Positions 35,345 to 45,051 are shown, counted from the stretch's first letter. The stretch: 55,593 bases of DNA from Candidatus Gastranaerophilales bacterium (GCA_944325315.1 CALVAA010000011.1:1-55593), one strand, 5' to 3'. Notes: generated by a model from the sequence alone, not told the origin. Numbers and translations are program-made.

Positions 35345-37672
35345 TTATACCATTTTATAAACTTTAAACTCTCCGGGTCGAAGCTCTTTAAATGTTATTT
35401 CTTTTGAAATATCATTTTCAAGAGGTTTTTCAACAAACAAGCATTTATTTAGCTCATCATAGTCGAAATCAAAATAAGAAACCAGCTTTTTACCTCTTTT
35501 TAATTTAACGGTGTTGTCTCTTGTGATTGTTCCTCTAACGTTTTTCTTTTCAATATGCCCTAAATCATCTTGGACATCTTTAATTTCTGACGGAGAGAAA
35601 TAATTTGCAACAATAAGATAAGTTGCTTGTTTTGTTTTTTTGTCCTTTGTTTTTTCTTTATCAGGAACAACTTCCCAGCAAACAAAGCCGTTGTTTTCCT
35701 GACAGTGTAATACCGCTTTTCCTTGGTTAATTAATCCGTCATTCTGAACAAAGTAATTGATTGCATTAAACTTTTCAAAAAAGTCCCAATCATAGTTTCT
35801 AACCATTGAGGTTTCTTTTGATATAACTCTTTCAATTCCTACTTTAGTAAAGCTTTCATCGCCATCAACCAGAAGCGTCGGACGAGAAGCAAACTTTCCT
35901 CCCGGAATAAATTTCATTTTAAACCATTTAAACAAAGCTCCTTGAGCGCCCAATTGTCCCGGATAACTGTTTATATCTCTGAATTCGCCGTCTTGATTAT
36001 TGTAGGTTTTTAAAATAGACAAAGGGTTATTTTTTGCTTGTTTTTGATTATATGTTGACAATCTTAAGTTATCATTTATTATTTGTTCGGGAGTTTTTGT
36101 GCTCTGGGCCACAATATCATCTCCCCACAATAAATCAAATTTCATATCCTTATGATATTCCTTAAAATATCCATCCCAGAGCATATATTCAGCCAATGTA
36201 GCAAAATAAGGAATTTTCTTTTTAAGATTTGTATTCACCTTAGCTAAAACTTTCATCGGAATTCTGTAGCTTATAGGCTGCATTTTTTTATTTTGGGAAA
36301 CTTCATCCACAATATGGTCAATATGGTCTATTCTAAACCCGTCAAAGTTGTATTCTTTTTGAAGCTTCTGAGTATAATCCACATAAAAATCAATAACTTC
36401 TTTATTGTATTTATTTAATTCAAAATGATAGAAATAATAAGGAGTTTGGCAATCCAAATTTGCAAAATGAGAAACATCTTCCCCTTTAAAGTTGTAGTGT
36501 TTAAAAACAGGATATTGTTTGCCTTTGCTCATTTTATCAAATATAGGAACACCGGCTGAACACCAAGCTCCTCCGGGCATTGTCCACAATCCTTCTTTTA
36601 TAAGAGTGTCGGTTATTTTGTCCTGGTTTTTTATATCTTCTTCTTTTTTCGGATGGCACCCTTCAATTCTTTCAACAATTTCTTCCACTCTTTTTTGAAG
36701 TTCGTTTTGTTTTTGAATAAAGCTCATCTTATATGAAACAAGAATTTTATATTCTTTAATATCTTCTTCAATTTGGTTTACAATTTCTTGTTCTTTATTG
36801 TTATATTTTTTATAATTACCCTTTAAATTTTCAATGTATAATTTTTGAGCATTTAATACTTCTTCGTCTTTATATACTCTTTTTTGCATAATTTGAGCGC
36901 ATAGAGCATTCAAATAGCCAATTATGCTTGAAGTTAACTCATTAATGTCCATCCAGCGGGCAGTATAGGGTTTTGATAAAACAATTTTTGAAAACCTTGC
37001 CGTTTGGGGAAGAATATCATAAATCACAGGGTGGTTGCATAATTGCGCAAGCTCAATAAACAATTTAACCTGGGTTTGAGCATCTAAACCCAGAAACTTC
37101 AACAGGTTATCATCTTGAAGTTTATCAGAAACCTCAGAGGATTTCGGAAGATAGGCACAATCAAATTCACGCTTGAAAAAAGGGGTTAGATATATTGTCG
37201 CAGGCAAAATACCTAATTCTTCATTACCGGAATCAAGTGTAATTAAACACTTTAGCCAATCAAGAAAATGTCCGGGACAGTCTGTAGCATTGCCGTCTCC
37301 TAAAGCAGACAGGGATAGAAGCTTAATGTTGTGTCCTTCTTTTTTAAACCAATTTGAATTTTTAATATTTTTTCTTGCCAAAATTGAAGAATTATTAAAA
37401 TCAATAAATTTATTAACGACAAAAGTTTTGGCATAGATAAGTTTTTCTACAAGACAGTATATGGTTTCAGCCGGAGTTAATTCTTGCAAAACTTTAAATT
37501 GCGGATAAGGAAGATAGCCGAACTTTCTGATTGTTTTAGACAGATATTTTTTTCTATCCGGATTTATTTCTTCAATTCTATAAATTTGCGCAATTTTTTT
37601 TAGTAAAACATCCAGCTCTTTTGGAGAAAAAGATACTTCACATTTGTCTTTTTTTGATAATATTTTCAACAT
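35345..37672 (-). CDS. Divergent GH13 (alpha-amylase superfamily) protein
   Basis: A 775-residue cytosolic protein without a signal peptide. ELAQLCNHPVIYDILPQTAR resembles the beta-3 region. FDGFRIDHIDHIVDE fits the beta-4 nucleophile motif (D449), ATLAEYMLWDGYF the acid/base (E495), and TYNNQDGEF the beta-7 Asp (D561) with Gln where most have His. Between beta-3 and beta-4 lies a charged coiled-coil insert at about residues 255-345. Subfamily and substrate are unknown; a role in storage or maltodextrin metabolism is a guess. Its promoter region holds a 15-bp inverted repeat. Confidence 0.7.
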   Translation of the reverse strand: MLKILSKKDKCEVSFSPKELDVLLKKIAQIYRIEEINPDRKKYLSKTIRKFGYLPYPQFKVLQELTPAETIYCLVEKLIYAKTFVVNKFIDFNNSSILARKNIKNSNWFKKEGHNIKLLSLSALGDGNATDCPGHFLDWLKCLITLDSGNEELGILPATIYLTPFFKREFDCAYLPKSSEVSDKLQDDNLLKFLGLDAQTQVKLFIELAQLCNHPVIYDILPQTARFSKIVLSKPYTARWMDINELTSSIIGYLNALCAQIMQKRVYKDEEVLNAQKLYIENLKGNYKKYNNKEQEIVNQIEEDIKEYKILVSYKMSFIQKQNELQKRVEEIVERIEGCHPKKEEDIKNQDKITDTLIKEGLWTMPGGAWCSAGVPIFDKMSKGKQYPVFKHYNFKGEDVSHFANLDCQTPYYFYHFELNKYNKEVIDFYVDYTQKLQKEYNFDGFRIDHIDHIVDEVSQNKKMQPISYRIPMKVLAKVNTNLKKKIPYFATLAEYMLWDGYFKEYHKDMKFDLLWGDDIVAQSTKTPEQIINDNLRLSTYNQKQAKNNPLSILKTYNNQDGEFRDINSYPGQLGAQGALFKWFKMKFIPGGKFASRPTLLVDGDESFTKVGIERVISKETSMVRNYDWDFFEKFNAINYFVQNDGLINQGKAVLHCQENNGFVCWEVVPDKEKTKDKKTKQATYLIVANYFSPSEIKDVQDDLGHIEKKNVRGTITRDNTVKLKRGKKLVSYFDFDYDELNKCLFVEKPLENDISKEITFKELRPGEFKVYKMV

Positions 37673-37695
37673 AAATAACCTCTATCCTTAAATAA

Positions 37696-37745
37696 AAATA
37701 TTGTATCAAAAAACTTTTTAAAAAACTCTATTTGATACAATATTT
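37696..37745. repeat. 15-bp inverted repeat with TTGATACAA cores (terminator or operator)
   Basis: AAATATTGTATCAAA (37696-37710) and TTTGATACAATATTT (37731-37745) are perfect inverted copies with a 20-base spacer. On the minus strand the stem is followed by a T-rich tail, so it may terminate the hydrogenase-like operon. The same TTGTATCAAA motif occurs upstream of that operon at 45042-45051, which allows an operator role instead. Confidence 0.55.
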
Positions 37746-37768
37746 TACATAATTTTAAACGTTTTATT

Positions 37769-38527
37769 TTATTTTTTTCTTATGAAATCCAATATGGCAT
37801 TTATAAAAGTCAATGGATGAGTCGGACATCCCGGAATAAATAAATCGATATGGTACTTTTTAATAAATTCACGGTTTAACTCCATCGAATCCTTGAAGAC
37901 TCCGCCGGATAAAGCACAAGTTCCGCAAAGAACAACAACCTTAGGATTAGGAGTAGATTTATAACAATCTTCAAGAGCATACGCCATATTTTTTGAAATA
38001 GGACCCGTTACAACAATGCCATCAGCGTGTCTTGGTGAGGCAACAAAATCTATACCAAATCTTCCCATATCGAAATTAGCATTTCCTGCTGCATTCAACT
38101 CCATCTCGCAGCCGTTGCAACCGCCTGCCGAGACTTGTCTGAATTTAATTGAACGATTAAATATGCCGCATATTTCTTTTCTTACTTCAATTGCCTTTTT
38201 GTGGTAGTTTTCAGGGGTGATTTCCTGTGTAATTATGAGCTTTTCTAATGAATCAACGCCAAGTTTATAATAATTTGTAAATTCAATTGCCTTGTTTTTA
38301 CAAAATCTTTGACAAGCACCACAAAGACTGCATTTTGCCAAATCTATTTTTAAAGGATTAACGCTTAAAGCCCCCATAGGACAAACATTAGCGCAACCGC
38401 CGCATTTTTCGCACTTTGAATCATCCAATTTGGGCAATCCTCTAAATTGCTCTCTTATTGGAGCATTTTTTATATCCGGTATAAATTGATTTTTTTGCCA
38501 TAATTTCATTTTTAATGTGTCAAACAT
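37769..38527 (-). CDS. Fused ferredoxin + small (NuoB/HyfI-like) subunit of hydrogenase-type complex
   Basis: Residues about 36-85 form a two-cluster ferredoxin (CEKCGGCANVCP and CSLCGACQRFCKN), equivalent to HyfH/NuoI. Residues about 125-252 are the NuoB/HyfI-like subunit with the proximal cluster ligands in GGCNGCEME, VLCGTCALSGG and IPGCPTHP. All ligands appear intact. The two are normally separate genes. The protein would pass electrons from a soluble ferredoxin to the membrane complex. It is the last gene of the operon, 17 bases after the large subunit. Confidence 0.9.
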   Translation of the reverse strand: MFDTLKMKLWQKNQFIPDIKNAPIREQFRGLPKLDDSKCEKCGGCANVCPMGALSVNPLKIDLAKCSLCGACQRFCKNKAIEFTNYYKLGVDSLEKLIITQEITPENYHKKAIEVRKEICGIFNRSIKFRQVSAGGCNGCEMELNAAGNANFDMGRFGIDFVASPRHADGIVVTGPISKNMAYALEDCYKSTPNPKVVVLCGTCALSGGVFKDSMELNREFIKKYHIDLFIPGCPTHPLTFINAILDFIRKK

Positions 38528-38544
38528 ATTATTGTTCCTTTAAG

Positions 38545-39996
38545 TTATAAATCAAAACCACAATAAGAAAGGTCAAAACCTTTATTGCAAAGAGGAAAAT
38601 CAGATATTCCGTTATTTCTTACCGCCATTGAAAGGCCGTACCAATTATTAAAAGAAGGGTCTTTTATTTTATAACGGCTGATTTTTCCCGATTCATCGGT
38701 TGTTGCAATATGTACAATTTCACCCCTCCATCCTTCAACCACACTCAAAGTAAAGCTATTTGGAATAAATGCTTTAGGTTCTGTGTAAATTGGCTCATCT
38801 AAATGTTTTTCAAGTTCGGTCAAAAAATGTTTCACAAAGGAAATGGATTCTTTTATTTCTTTATATCTTATTAAAAATCTGGAATAAGCATCGTTTGTTG
38901 CACTAAACGGCCTGCGTTTCAATGCGGAATATATTTCATCACTAAAATCAAACCTGGAATCTATATTCAGACCGCACGATCTTCCGATTAAGCCAACTAA
39001 ATTAAGCTCTTGAGCAGTTTCTGTGCTTACTGTTCCTGTTTTTTCAAGACGGGACATAACAGTTGAGCTTTTAAGAGCAGCTTTTGTCATTTTATCAACG
39101 GTTTTTTCCACCGTTATCAAAGTGCTGATAATTTTATCCGACATTTTTTTATCGATATCAAAATTAACTCCGCCAACCGTTACAAGGCCACGGCCAAATC
39201 TGCTGCCTGATATTTCAAGCATAGTATTAATGACAAGAGTCCTGGTGACACCGTAAACCTCTTTTCCTACCAAATAAGCAATATCCCCTAAGATTGCGCC
39301 CATATCACCTATATGTATTGCAATTCTTTCCATTTCAAGTGCTATAGCACGAATTAATTTTGCTTTTGTTGAAATTTTAGTTTCACCTAATTGTTCAATT
39401 GTCTGAGAATAAGCATTGTTATAAGCAATTACGCTATCCCCGCAAATTGATTCAGCCAATTGGTTAGACGGATTTTTTACCATTAAATCTTCAACACCTC
39501 TGTGTTGGTATCCAAGCATAATTTCAAGATTATATATTTTCTCACCCTGACACATAAACCTAAAATGCCCCGGCTCAATTACTCCGGCATGGATTGGTCC
39601 TACTGCAACCTGATGAGTTTGTTCCCCTTCCATTTCAAAAAACTCATAATTATCCAAATTTTTTCTAACAGGTTTTAGCCACGGGTGACCCTCGGGTTTA
39701 ATTCCAAACTGTTCATAAAATTCTCTTTCAAACATATGATATTGGGAATTATCTTTTGTGATTGACTCATATCCCTTAACGCTTTTATCTATCAAAGAAG
39801 AACTTAATAAAATTTCTCCTCTTTCATCATCTGCTAAAGCAGTATAAAGTTTGATATTTTGACCCCAATCAGCTCCAAAAAAAGCAATCGGTCTAAGATT
39901 TGTTATTGCTAATTGGGCTTTTAAAGATTCGAATTCGATTGTAGGAATATCAAGAAGATTGATTCTTTGGTTATTTTTTATGACATAATAATTCAT
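38545..39996 (-). CDS. Large (NuoCD/HyfG-like) subunit lacking NiFe cysteine pairs
   Basis: Residues about 1-110 are a NuoC-like 30-kDa domain. Residues about 125-483 are the NuoD/HyfG-like catalytic subunit (GPIHAGVIEPGHFRF, GYQHRGVED, GFDLSYCGFDL end). NiFe hydrogenases need two CxxC pairs. Here the first site reads ESICGDS (C185 but Ser188 instead of Cys), and the C-terminus has only isolated Cys470 and Cys479 in SDFPLCNKGFDLSYCG. NiFe binding is therefore unlikely. The pattern fits energy-converting hydrogenase-related (Ehr) complexes rather than a hydrogenase. Confidence 0.88.
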   Translation of the reverse strand: MNYYVIKNNQRINLLDIPTIEFESLKAQLAITNLRPIAFFGADWGQNIKLYTALADDERGEILLSSSLIDKSVKGYESITKDNSQYHMFEREFYEQFGIKPEGHPWLKPVRKNLDNYEFFEMEGEQTHQVAVGPIHAGVIEPGHFRFMCQGEKIYNLEIMLGYQHRGVEDLMVKNPSNQLAESICGDSVIAYNNAYSQTIEQLGETKISTKAKLIRAIALEMERIAIHIGDMGAILGDIAYLVGKEVYGVTRTLVINTMLEISGSRFGRGLVTVGGVNFDIDKKMSDKIISTLITVEKTVDKMTKAALKSSTVMSRLEKTGTVSTETAQELNLVGLIGRSCGLNIDSRFDFSDEIYSALKRRPFSATNDAYSRFLIRYKEIKESISFVKHFLTELEKHLDEPIYTEPKAFIPNSFTLSVVEGWRGEIVHIATTDESGKISRYKIKDPSFNNWYGLSMAVRNNGISDFPLCNKGFDLSYCGFDL

Positions 39997-40006
39997 TTTC
40001 TTCTCC

Positions 40007-41446
40007 TTATCCTATAGTACATCTTATTACTACATCCAAAACCTTAGGTATATATATGCCTAATATAAATGTCATAGCTAAGAGAACAAACTGCGGCAAA
40101 TACATTATTGCGGTTATCTTCGAAAGATTTTGTTTTACAATTATTTCTTTTTCTTTATTTTTTTCACCAAATACCATATTTATTACAGCTTTTCCCATTC
40201 CAAACAGAATTACCGTTAAAAGGAATAAAAACAATGCACATAGTATAAAGTGTTTTTGTATTATAAATGCTTTAACAATTAAAAACTCACTTACAAAAAG
40301 AACGCTGGGAGGAAAAGCACATATTCCCAAAAAAGAAGCCGTCCAAAGCCATGCTGTTTTTTTATCGTATGAAATAATTGAGTGTACTGATTTAATTTTT
40401 TTAGTTTGAAAAAGTTCTAAAATATTTCCGCTTGTAAGGAAAAAAGAAGCTTTTGCAAAAGAATGGCCTATTAAATGCAGTATCAAAGCATAATATGCAA
40501 TTCCGCCAAGCGAAGCAGCTATAGCTAAAATACCCATGTTTTCAATCGATGAATAAGCAAGCATTCTTTTATAATTATTTGTATGGTACAAAAATACGCT
40601 TGTTATAAATAGCGATAAAAAGCCCATAGTTAAAAGCATTATTCTTGCAAAGGCAATGCAGTTTGCAGCAATCATAATCTTATAGACATTTAAAATAATT
40701 AAAAAAGCACAGTTTAATAAAGTAGCGCTAAGCAAAGCCGATATCGGACTCGGAGCTTCGGCGTGCGCATCCGGAAGCCAAAAATGCACAGGTGCAAGAC
40801 CCATTTTTGTACCTATTCCAAAAAGAATAAATACAAACGAAACATTCATCCAAAAATGGTTAAAATTAGCAGCGCTATTCATCAAATCAACGTAATTTAA
40901 ACTGTCTAAACTTCCTTCGGCTATTGTTAAAAGTATTATTCCGACGAAAGCCAAAGCAATACCGATAGAGCAGATAAATACATATTTCCAAGCCGCTTCA
41001 ATAGAATGTTTTGTTTTATCAAAATAAATTAAATAAGCACTAGCCAGGGTAGTTCCTTCAATAAATATCCATGATAAACCCAAATTATCCGATAAAACAG
41101 CTCCGGTCATTGAAAAAACAAAAGTCAAAATCATTATTGAATAAAGAGTCATTTTTCTTCTGTCAAATTTAAGACTTAGGTTTTTAGAATAACCGATGTT
41201 ATATAAGGCCGTTAAAATAAATACGATTGACAAAACAAGATAAAAGACAATGTTTGCGGCATTCAAACAAAAATATTGATTATTTTGTATTATGTCGGGC
41301 TTTATAAAATAACTCAGGCCCAAAATAAAATGTACAAAAGCATACGCCACAACAGCTATACTGTTTAAGGTATTATTTTTAAATAAAAACAATAAAATAC
41401 ATAAAACTACCGGTAATATTAAAACTAAACTAATCATTATATTCAC
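40007..41446 (-). CDS. HyfF-like proton-pumping membrane subunit
   Basis: The 479-residue antiporter-like (NuoL/M/N family) subunit has about 14 helices. The conserved core contains APVHFWLPDAHAEAPSPISALLSA and AYSSIENMGILAIAASLGG, with the lysine and histidine residues used in proton transfer. It overlaps the HyfE-like gene by 17 bases and lies 10 bases upstream of the large subunit gene. Coupled translation of the operon is likely. Confidence 0.9.
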   Translation of the reverse strand: MNIMISLVLILPVVLCILLFLFKNNTLNSIAVVAYAFVHFILGLSYFIKPDIIQNNQYFCLNAANIVFYLVLSIVFILTALYNIGYSKNLSLKFDRRKMTLYSIMILTFVFSMTGAVLSDNLGLSWIFIEGTTLASAYLIYFDKTKHSIEAAWKYVFICSIGIALAFVGIILLTIAEGSLDSLNYVDLMNSAANFNHFWMNVSFVFILFGIGTKMGLAPVHFWLPDAHAEAPSPISALLSATLLNCAFLIILNVYKIMIAANCIAFARIMLLTMGFLSLFITSVFLYHTNNYKRMLAYSSIENMGILAIAASLGGIAYYALILHLIGHSFAKASFFLTSGNILELFQTKKIKSVHSIISYDKKTAWLWTASFLGICAFPPSVLFVSEFLIVKAFIIQKHFILCALFLFLLTVILFGMGKAVINMVFGEKNKEKEIIVKQNLSKITAIMYLPQFVLLAMTFILGIYIPKVLDVVIRCTIG

Positions 41447-42092
41447 AGTCCTTTAAGTCAGATAAATGTGCTATTTCCATATCTCCCAATTCACTGTTAA
41501 TTTCGGAGACAAATAAACCTAAAATATAGATTGCAATAAATACATCTAATAAAACTCCGATATTAACCAATATCGGCATTTCTTTTGCAACCGATAAGGA
41601 TAAAAGAAAAATTCCGTTTTCCATTGTTATAAATTCAATAACATTTGAAAGAATATTACGCTTAATTGTAATTAACCAAAGACTGATTATTATTGTAGAA
41701 AGCGCTATTCCAAAGCAAAATGTATTAATCATTGCCAAAGAAGGGATATCCGCTATGCAAAACATAAAGCCTGCAAAAAGTATCAAGCTTGAAATGAAAA
41801 GACAATAAAAATGGGCAATATTAGCGTCTGTATCTCTATTTGAGCGAGTCTTTTTTAAAACTTTATTTAAAAACCATGGTATCAATATTGCTTTTACAAA
41901 TAATGTTTCAAATGTCAAAAAAACTATTGTTCCAACACTTGTACCATTGAAACCGAGGGCGCATATCAAAAATAATAAAAGTCCCTGAACAAAAAGGATT
42001 TTTACATGCGCAATCAGTCTGCTTGTTGCAGAAAGGTAAAGCATTGTTAAACCGAATAATATTACAAGTCCGTTAACCATTTTATACTCCAT
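41430..42092 (-). CDS. HyfE-like membrane subunit
   Basis: A 220-residue polytopic membrane protein with about six helices, in the position of HyfE within a hyfBCEFGI gene order. The C-terminal half resembles a NuoK-like segment (ENGIFLLSLSVAKEMPILVNIGVLLDVFIAIYILG broken by short loops) with conserved Glu and Asp in the membrane. It overlaps the HyfC-like gene by 11 bases. Confidence 0.82.
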   Translation of the reverse strand: MEYKMVNGLVILFGLTMLYLSATSRLIAHVKILFVQGLLLFLICALGFNGTSVGTIVFLTFETLFVKAILIPWFLNKVLKKTRSNRDTDANIAHFYCLFISSLILFAGFMFCIADIPSLAMINTFCFGIALSTIIISLWLITIKRNILSNVIEFITMENGIFLLSLSVAKEMPILVNIGVLLDVFIAIYILGLFVSEINSELGDMEIAHLSDLKDCEYND

Positions 42093-43011
42093 ATATTTTC
42101 ACGGCAGTTAAAGAGGCGATTACAAGGGCAAGAGAGCTCATTACGAATATAAATTCAAAAACATGGCTCATTCTCAATCTTGCAATAGCCGATTCTATTG
42201 TGCCTGTTAAAACTGCTAAAACAAATATTATCAAATAATATAAAAGAATATTTAAGCTGTTATTTAATCCCGAAGGAATAATAAAATTAGCAATAAGAGA
42301 CATTAAAATTACCATTTTTATTCCCGATGCCCAGCTCAAAAGCGCAAAGTCAAAACCGGAGTTATCAAGAATCATAACTTCGTGTATCATTGTAAGTTCA
42401 AGATGCGTACTTGGATCATCCACCGGAATTCTTGAACATTCTATTAAAAGCATAACTAAAAGGGAAATGGAAGCTAAAACAGCTATTAAAATACCGTAGC
42501 TTTGAAAATTAGATATTGTATTTGTTATGGAATTAAAGTTATAGTTCCCGCTCAAAACAACTGTTGAAGCCAAAATTATAAAAAACGCAGGCTCAACTAT
42601 TGTTGTAAAGCAAGCCTCTCTGCTTGCCCCCATGCCTTCAAAACTGCTGCCTGTATCCATTGCGCTTATTAATGCAAAGAATTTCCCAAGACCCAAAATA
42701 TATGAAAAAATAACAAATGCACCTGCTATATTAATAATTGAATAGCCATTTACCATGGGAGCAAAAAAAGCAGCAAATAAAGTTGTTGCAAATACCACAA
42801 CGGGAGCAAAGTTGAATATCCAAGATGTTGTGGTGCTTATAGTCTTGTCTTTTTTGAAAAGCTTTATAGTGTTATAAAAAGGTTGAAAAACACTTGCACC
42901 TTTTCTTCCTCCCCAAAAAGCTTTTGTTTTATTAATAATACCCAATACCAAAAAAGGTACGAATAAAACAGTTAAAATATTTATCATAATAATTGCAATA
43001 TTTTTATCCAT
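42082..43011 (-). CDS. HyfC-like (NuoH family) membrane subunit
   Basis: The 309-residue NuoH/HyfC-like subunit forms the heel that links the hydrophilic arm to the membrane arm. Typical features are FVPFLVLGIINKTKAFWGGRKG, FQPFYNTIKLFKK, the acidic cytosolic loop with MDTGSSFEGMGASREA, and ECSRIPVDDPSTHLELTMIHE. All are well preserved, indicating a functional complex. Confidence 0.93.
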   Translation of the reverse strand: MDKNIAIIMINILTVLFVPFLVLGIINKTKAFWGGRKGASVFQPFYNTIKLFKKDKTISTTTSWIFNFAPVVVFATTLFAAFFAPMVNGYSIINIAGAFVIFSYILGLGKFFALISAMDTGSSFEGMGASREACFTTIVEPAFFIILASTVVLSGNYNFNSITNTISNFQSYGILIAVLASISLLVMLLIECSRIPVDDPSTHLELTMIHEVMILDNSGFDFALLSWASGIKMVILMSLIANFIIPSGLNNSLNILLYYLIIFVLAVLTGTIESAIARLRMSHVFEFIFVMSSLALVIASLTAVKIYGV

Positions 43012-43017
43012 ATATTT

Positions 43018-44994
43018 TTACCCTAAAATAACTACACTTAATAAAGCTAACGCCAAAAATACAAGCCCGTATGCAATATACTGTTGTATATTTCCGTTTT
43101 GAATTTTTTCAAATTTAGCAAAAAACCTTTCTACCGTCTTGAAAAACGGTTCTAAGAAATATGCTTCTTCAACATCCTCCAAATGTTCTTCAAAATGGGC
43201 TTCAGCCGGAAAGAGTGCTCTTGGTTTTTTAATATCCGAAACTTTTTTAAACAAAGGAGTCAGGGTTTTTATAAAAGGCGATGCATACGAAGATGCACTA
43301 TACTGCATTTTAGCTGTAGGTTTATTATAACCGCAACCCCAGGTTGAATGTTTTTCGTGTTTGTTTTTAAACAAACATTTTAAAACAAATAACAATAAAA
43401 TAAAACCGCACAATCCAAAAGCACAATAAGATAATGTTTGCATTACGGTTATTGTCTGGCTTAAATTAACCGCATTGTTTCTTGTAAATATATTTACAAC
43501 AGACATCATAAAATTAAATACATATTGAGGGAAAACTCCGATTAAAAGAGTAAATAGGGCAAGAAGAATCATCGGAAATATAAATGAAATTGTCGTATCT
43601 TCTTTAACATCTTCTGCAGCAGCACTTCTTGGCTGTCCCAGAAAAACTATTGAGAATACTTTTGTAAAACAAAGTATTGCCATTGTCCCAACGAGTGCCA
43701 GAGCTGCAATCGAAAGTATTGAAGCAATAAAGAACGCAACATTATTTATCATAAGCCCTTTTAGCATTGAAAAATATATTAAAAATTCACTTACAAAACC
43801 ATTAAATGGGGGCAGACCACATATTGCAATTGAAGCAACTAAAAATAAAACCGCTGTTTTCGGCATTGGCTTAATCAGGCCGCCAAGAATTTCAATATCT
43901 CTTGTGTGCACTTTAGTGTAAATTGAACCGGCAGCTAAAAACAAAAGTTCTTTAAATATTGAATGATTAAAAATATGTAAAATTCCTCCCGCAAAACCCA
44001 GTATTGCAACCGGCATATAGTTATAAGTAAGTCCGAGCATACCTGTTGCTATGCCTATGCCAATTATTCCGATATTTTCAATACTGTGATATGCGAGTAA
44101 TCTTTTAATATCATGCTGACTAATTGCATATAAAACACCATATAGTGCAGATATAACGGATATTATTAAAACAAAATATCCGATTTGTGCCGAAGGATGT
44201 TGTATAAAAGAAAGTACTCTCAAAATTCCGTATATACCGGTTTTTATCATTACTCCGGACATTACTGCGCTAACATGGCTTGGAGCAGCCGGATGGGCAT
44301 CCGGAAGCCAGTTATGAAAAGGTGTAAAACCGGCTTTTATTCCAAAACCAATAAACCCCAGGACAAAAACAAGATTGCAAAGGGCACTGTTATTATTTAA
44401 AAGAATCTTAAATTGATCAAAATCAAGACTTGATGAGTTGATTGACAAAACAGCAAACATTAAAATTATAAACACGACACTAACATGCATATAAACAAGA
44501 TATTTAACACCTGCTTTGATAACTTCTTTTTTATCATTTTCAAATATAACAAGGAAAAACGAAGAAAGAGACATTATCTCCCATACAACCAAAAACCAAA
44601 GGGCATTTTTTGCACTTACCACAAGCAACATTGAAGCTATTAACAAATTAAAAAACAAACAATGAGCACTGATGTCTTTTTTATTGTCAATATATTTTTT
44701 TAAATATCCGTTAGCATATACTATAGCTAAAGCAGACATTAGCGAAATAAAAATTACAAAAAATGCGCTTAAATTGTCCAAACTTATTACAACATTTTGA
44801 AAAACAGGCCCTAAATAAAAACTGTATGCTTCTAAAGTTCCACTTAAGGCTTTTATTGCGCTTACAATAGTAAAAACAGCACCAATAACTGCAGATATTG
44901 AAGTGAGTTTAATTTTATGATTTTGATTCTTCAAAAATAAGCTTATAAACGCACCAAAAATTATAATTATAATTCCTGTAAAAAAATTTTCCAT
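43018..44994 (-). CDS. HyfB-like proton-pumping membrane subunit
   Basis: The 658-residue antiporter-like subunit is first in the operon. Conserved core segments are AGFTPFHNWLPDAHPAAPSHV and LLAYHSIENIGIIGIGIATG, with the glutamate at the head of helix 5 (VVWEIMSLSSFFLV) and lysines in the membrane. After the 14-helix core a charged stretch near LFPAEAHFEEHLEDVEEAYF precedes a final helix. No hydrogenase maturation genes (hypA-F, protease) flank the cluster. Confidence 0.92.
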   Translation of the reverse strand: MENFFTGIIIIIFGAFISLFLKNQNHKIKLTSISAVIGAVFTIVSAIKALSGTLEAYSFYLGPVFQNVVISLDNLSAFFVIFISLMSALAIVYANGYLKKYIDNKKDISAHCLFFNLLIASMLLVVSAKNALWFLVVWEIMSLSSFFLVIFENDKKEVIKAGVKYLVYMHVSVVFIILMFAVLSINSSSLDFDQFKILLNNNSALCNLVFVLGFIGFGIKAGFTPFHNWLPDAHPAAPSHVSAVMSGVMIKTGIYGILRVLSFIQHPSAQIGYFVLIISVISALYGVLYAISQHDIKRLLAYHSIENIGIIGIGIATGMLGLTYNYMPVAILGFAGGILHIFNHSIFKELLFLAAGSIYTKVHTRDIEILGGLIKPMPKTAVLFLVASIAICGLPPFNGFVSEFLIYFSMLKGLMINNVAFFIASILSIAALALVGTMAILCFTKVFSIVFLGQPRSAAAEDVKEDTTISFIFPMILLALFTLLIGVFPQYVFNFMMSVVNIFTRNNAVNLSQTITVMQTLSYCAFGLCGFILLLFVLKCLFKNKHEKHSTWGCGYNKPTAKMQYSASSYASPFIKTLTPLFKKVSDIKKPRALFPAEAHFEEHLEDVEEAYFLEPFFKTVERFFAKFEKIQNGNIQQYIAYGLVFLALALLSVVILG

Positions 44995-45041
44995 ATTTCC
45001 TCTTTTATTTGTTAATGATTCGTATGTCGACGAAATTAATT

Positions 45042-45051
45042 TTGTATCAAA
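45042..45051. promoter_or_regulatory. TTGATACAA motif upstream of the hydrogenase-like operon
   Basis: TTGTATCAAA lies about 50 bases upstream of the HyfB-like start. It matches both arms of the inverted repeat at 37696-37745 on the other side of the operon. It could be a regulator site or overlap a promoter; the promoter itself is not clear. Confidence 0.3.

Noticed and set aside
38545-39996. Calling the large subunit a [NiFe] hydrogenase
   Set aside because: Both CxxC pairs needed for the NiFe centre are missing.
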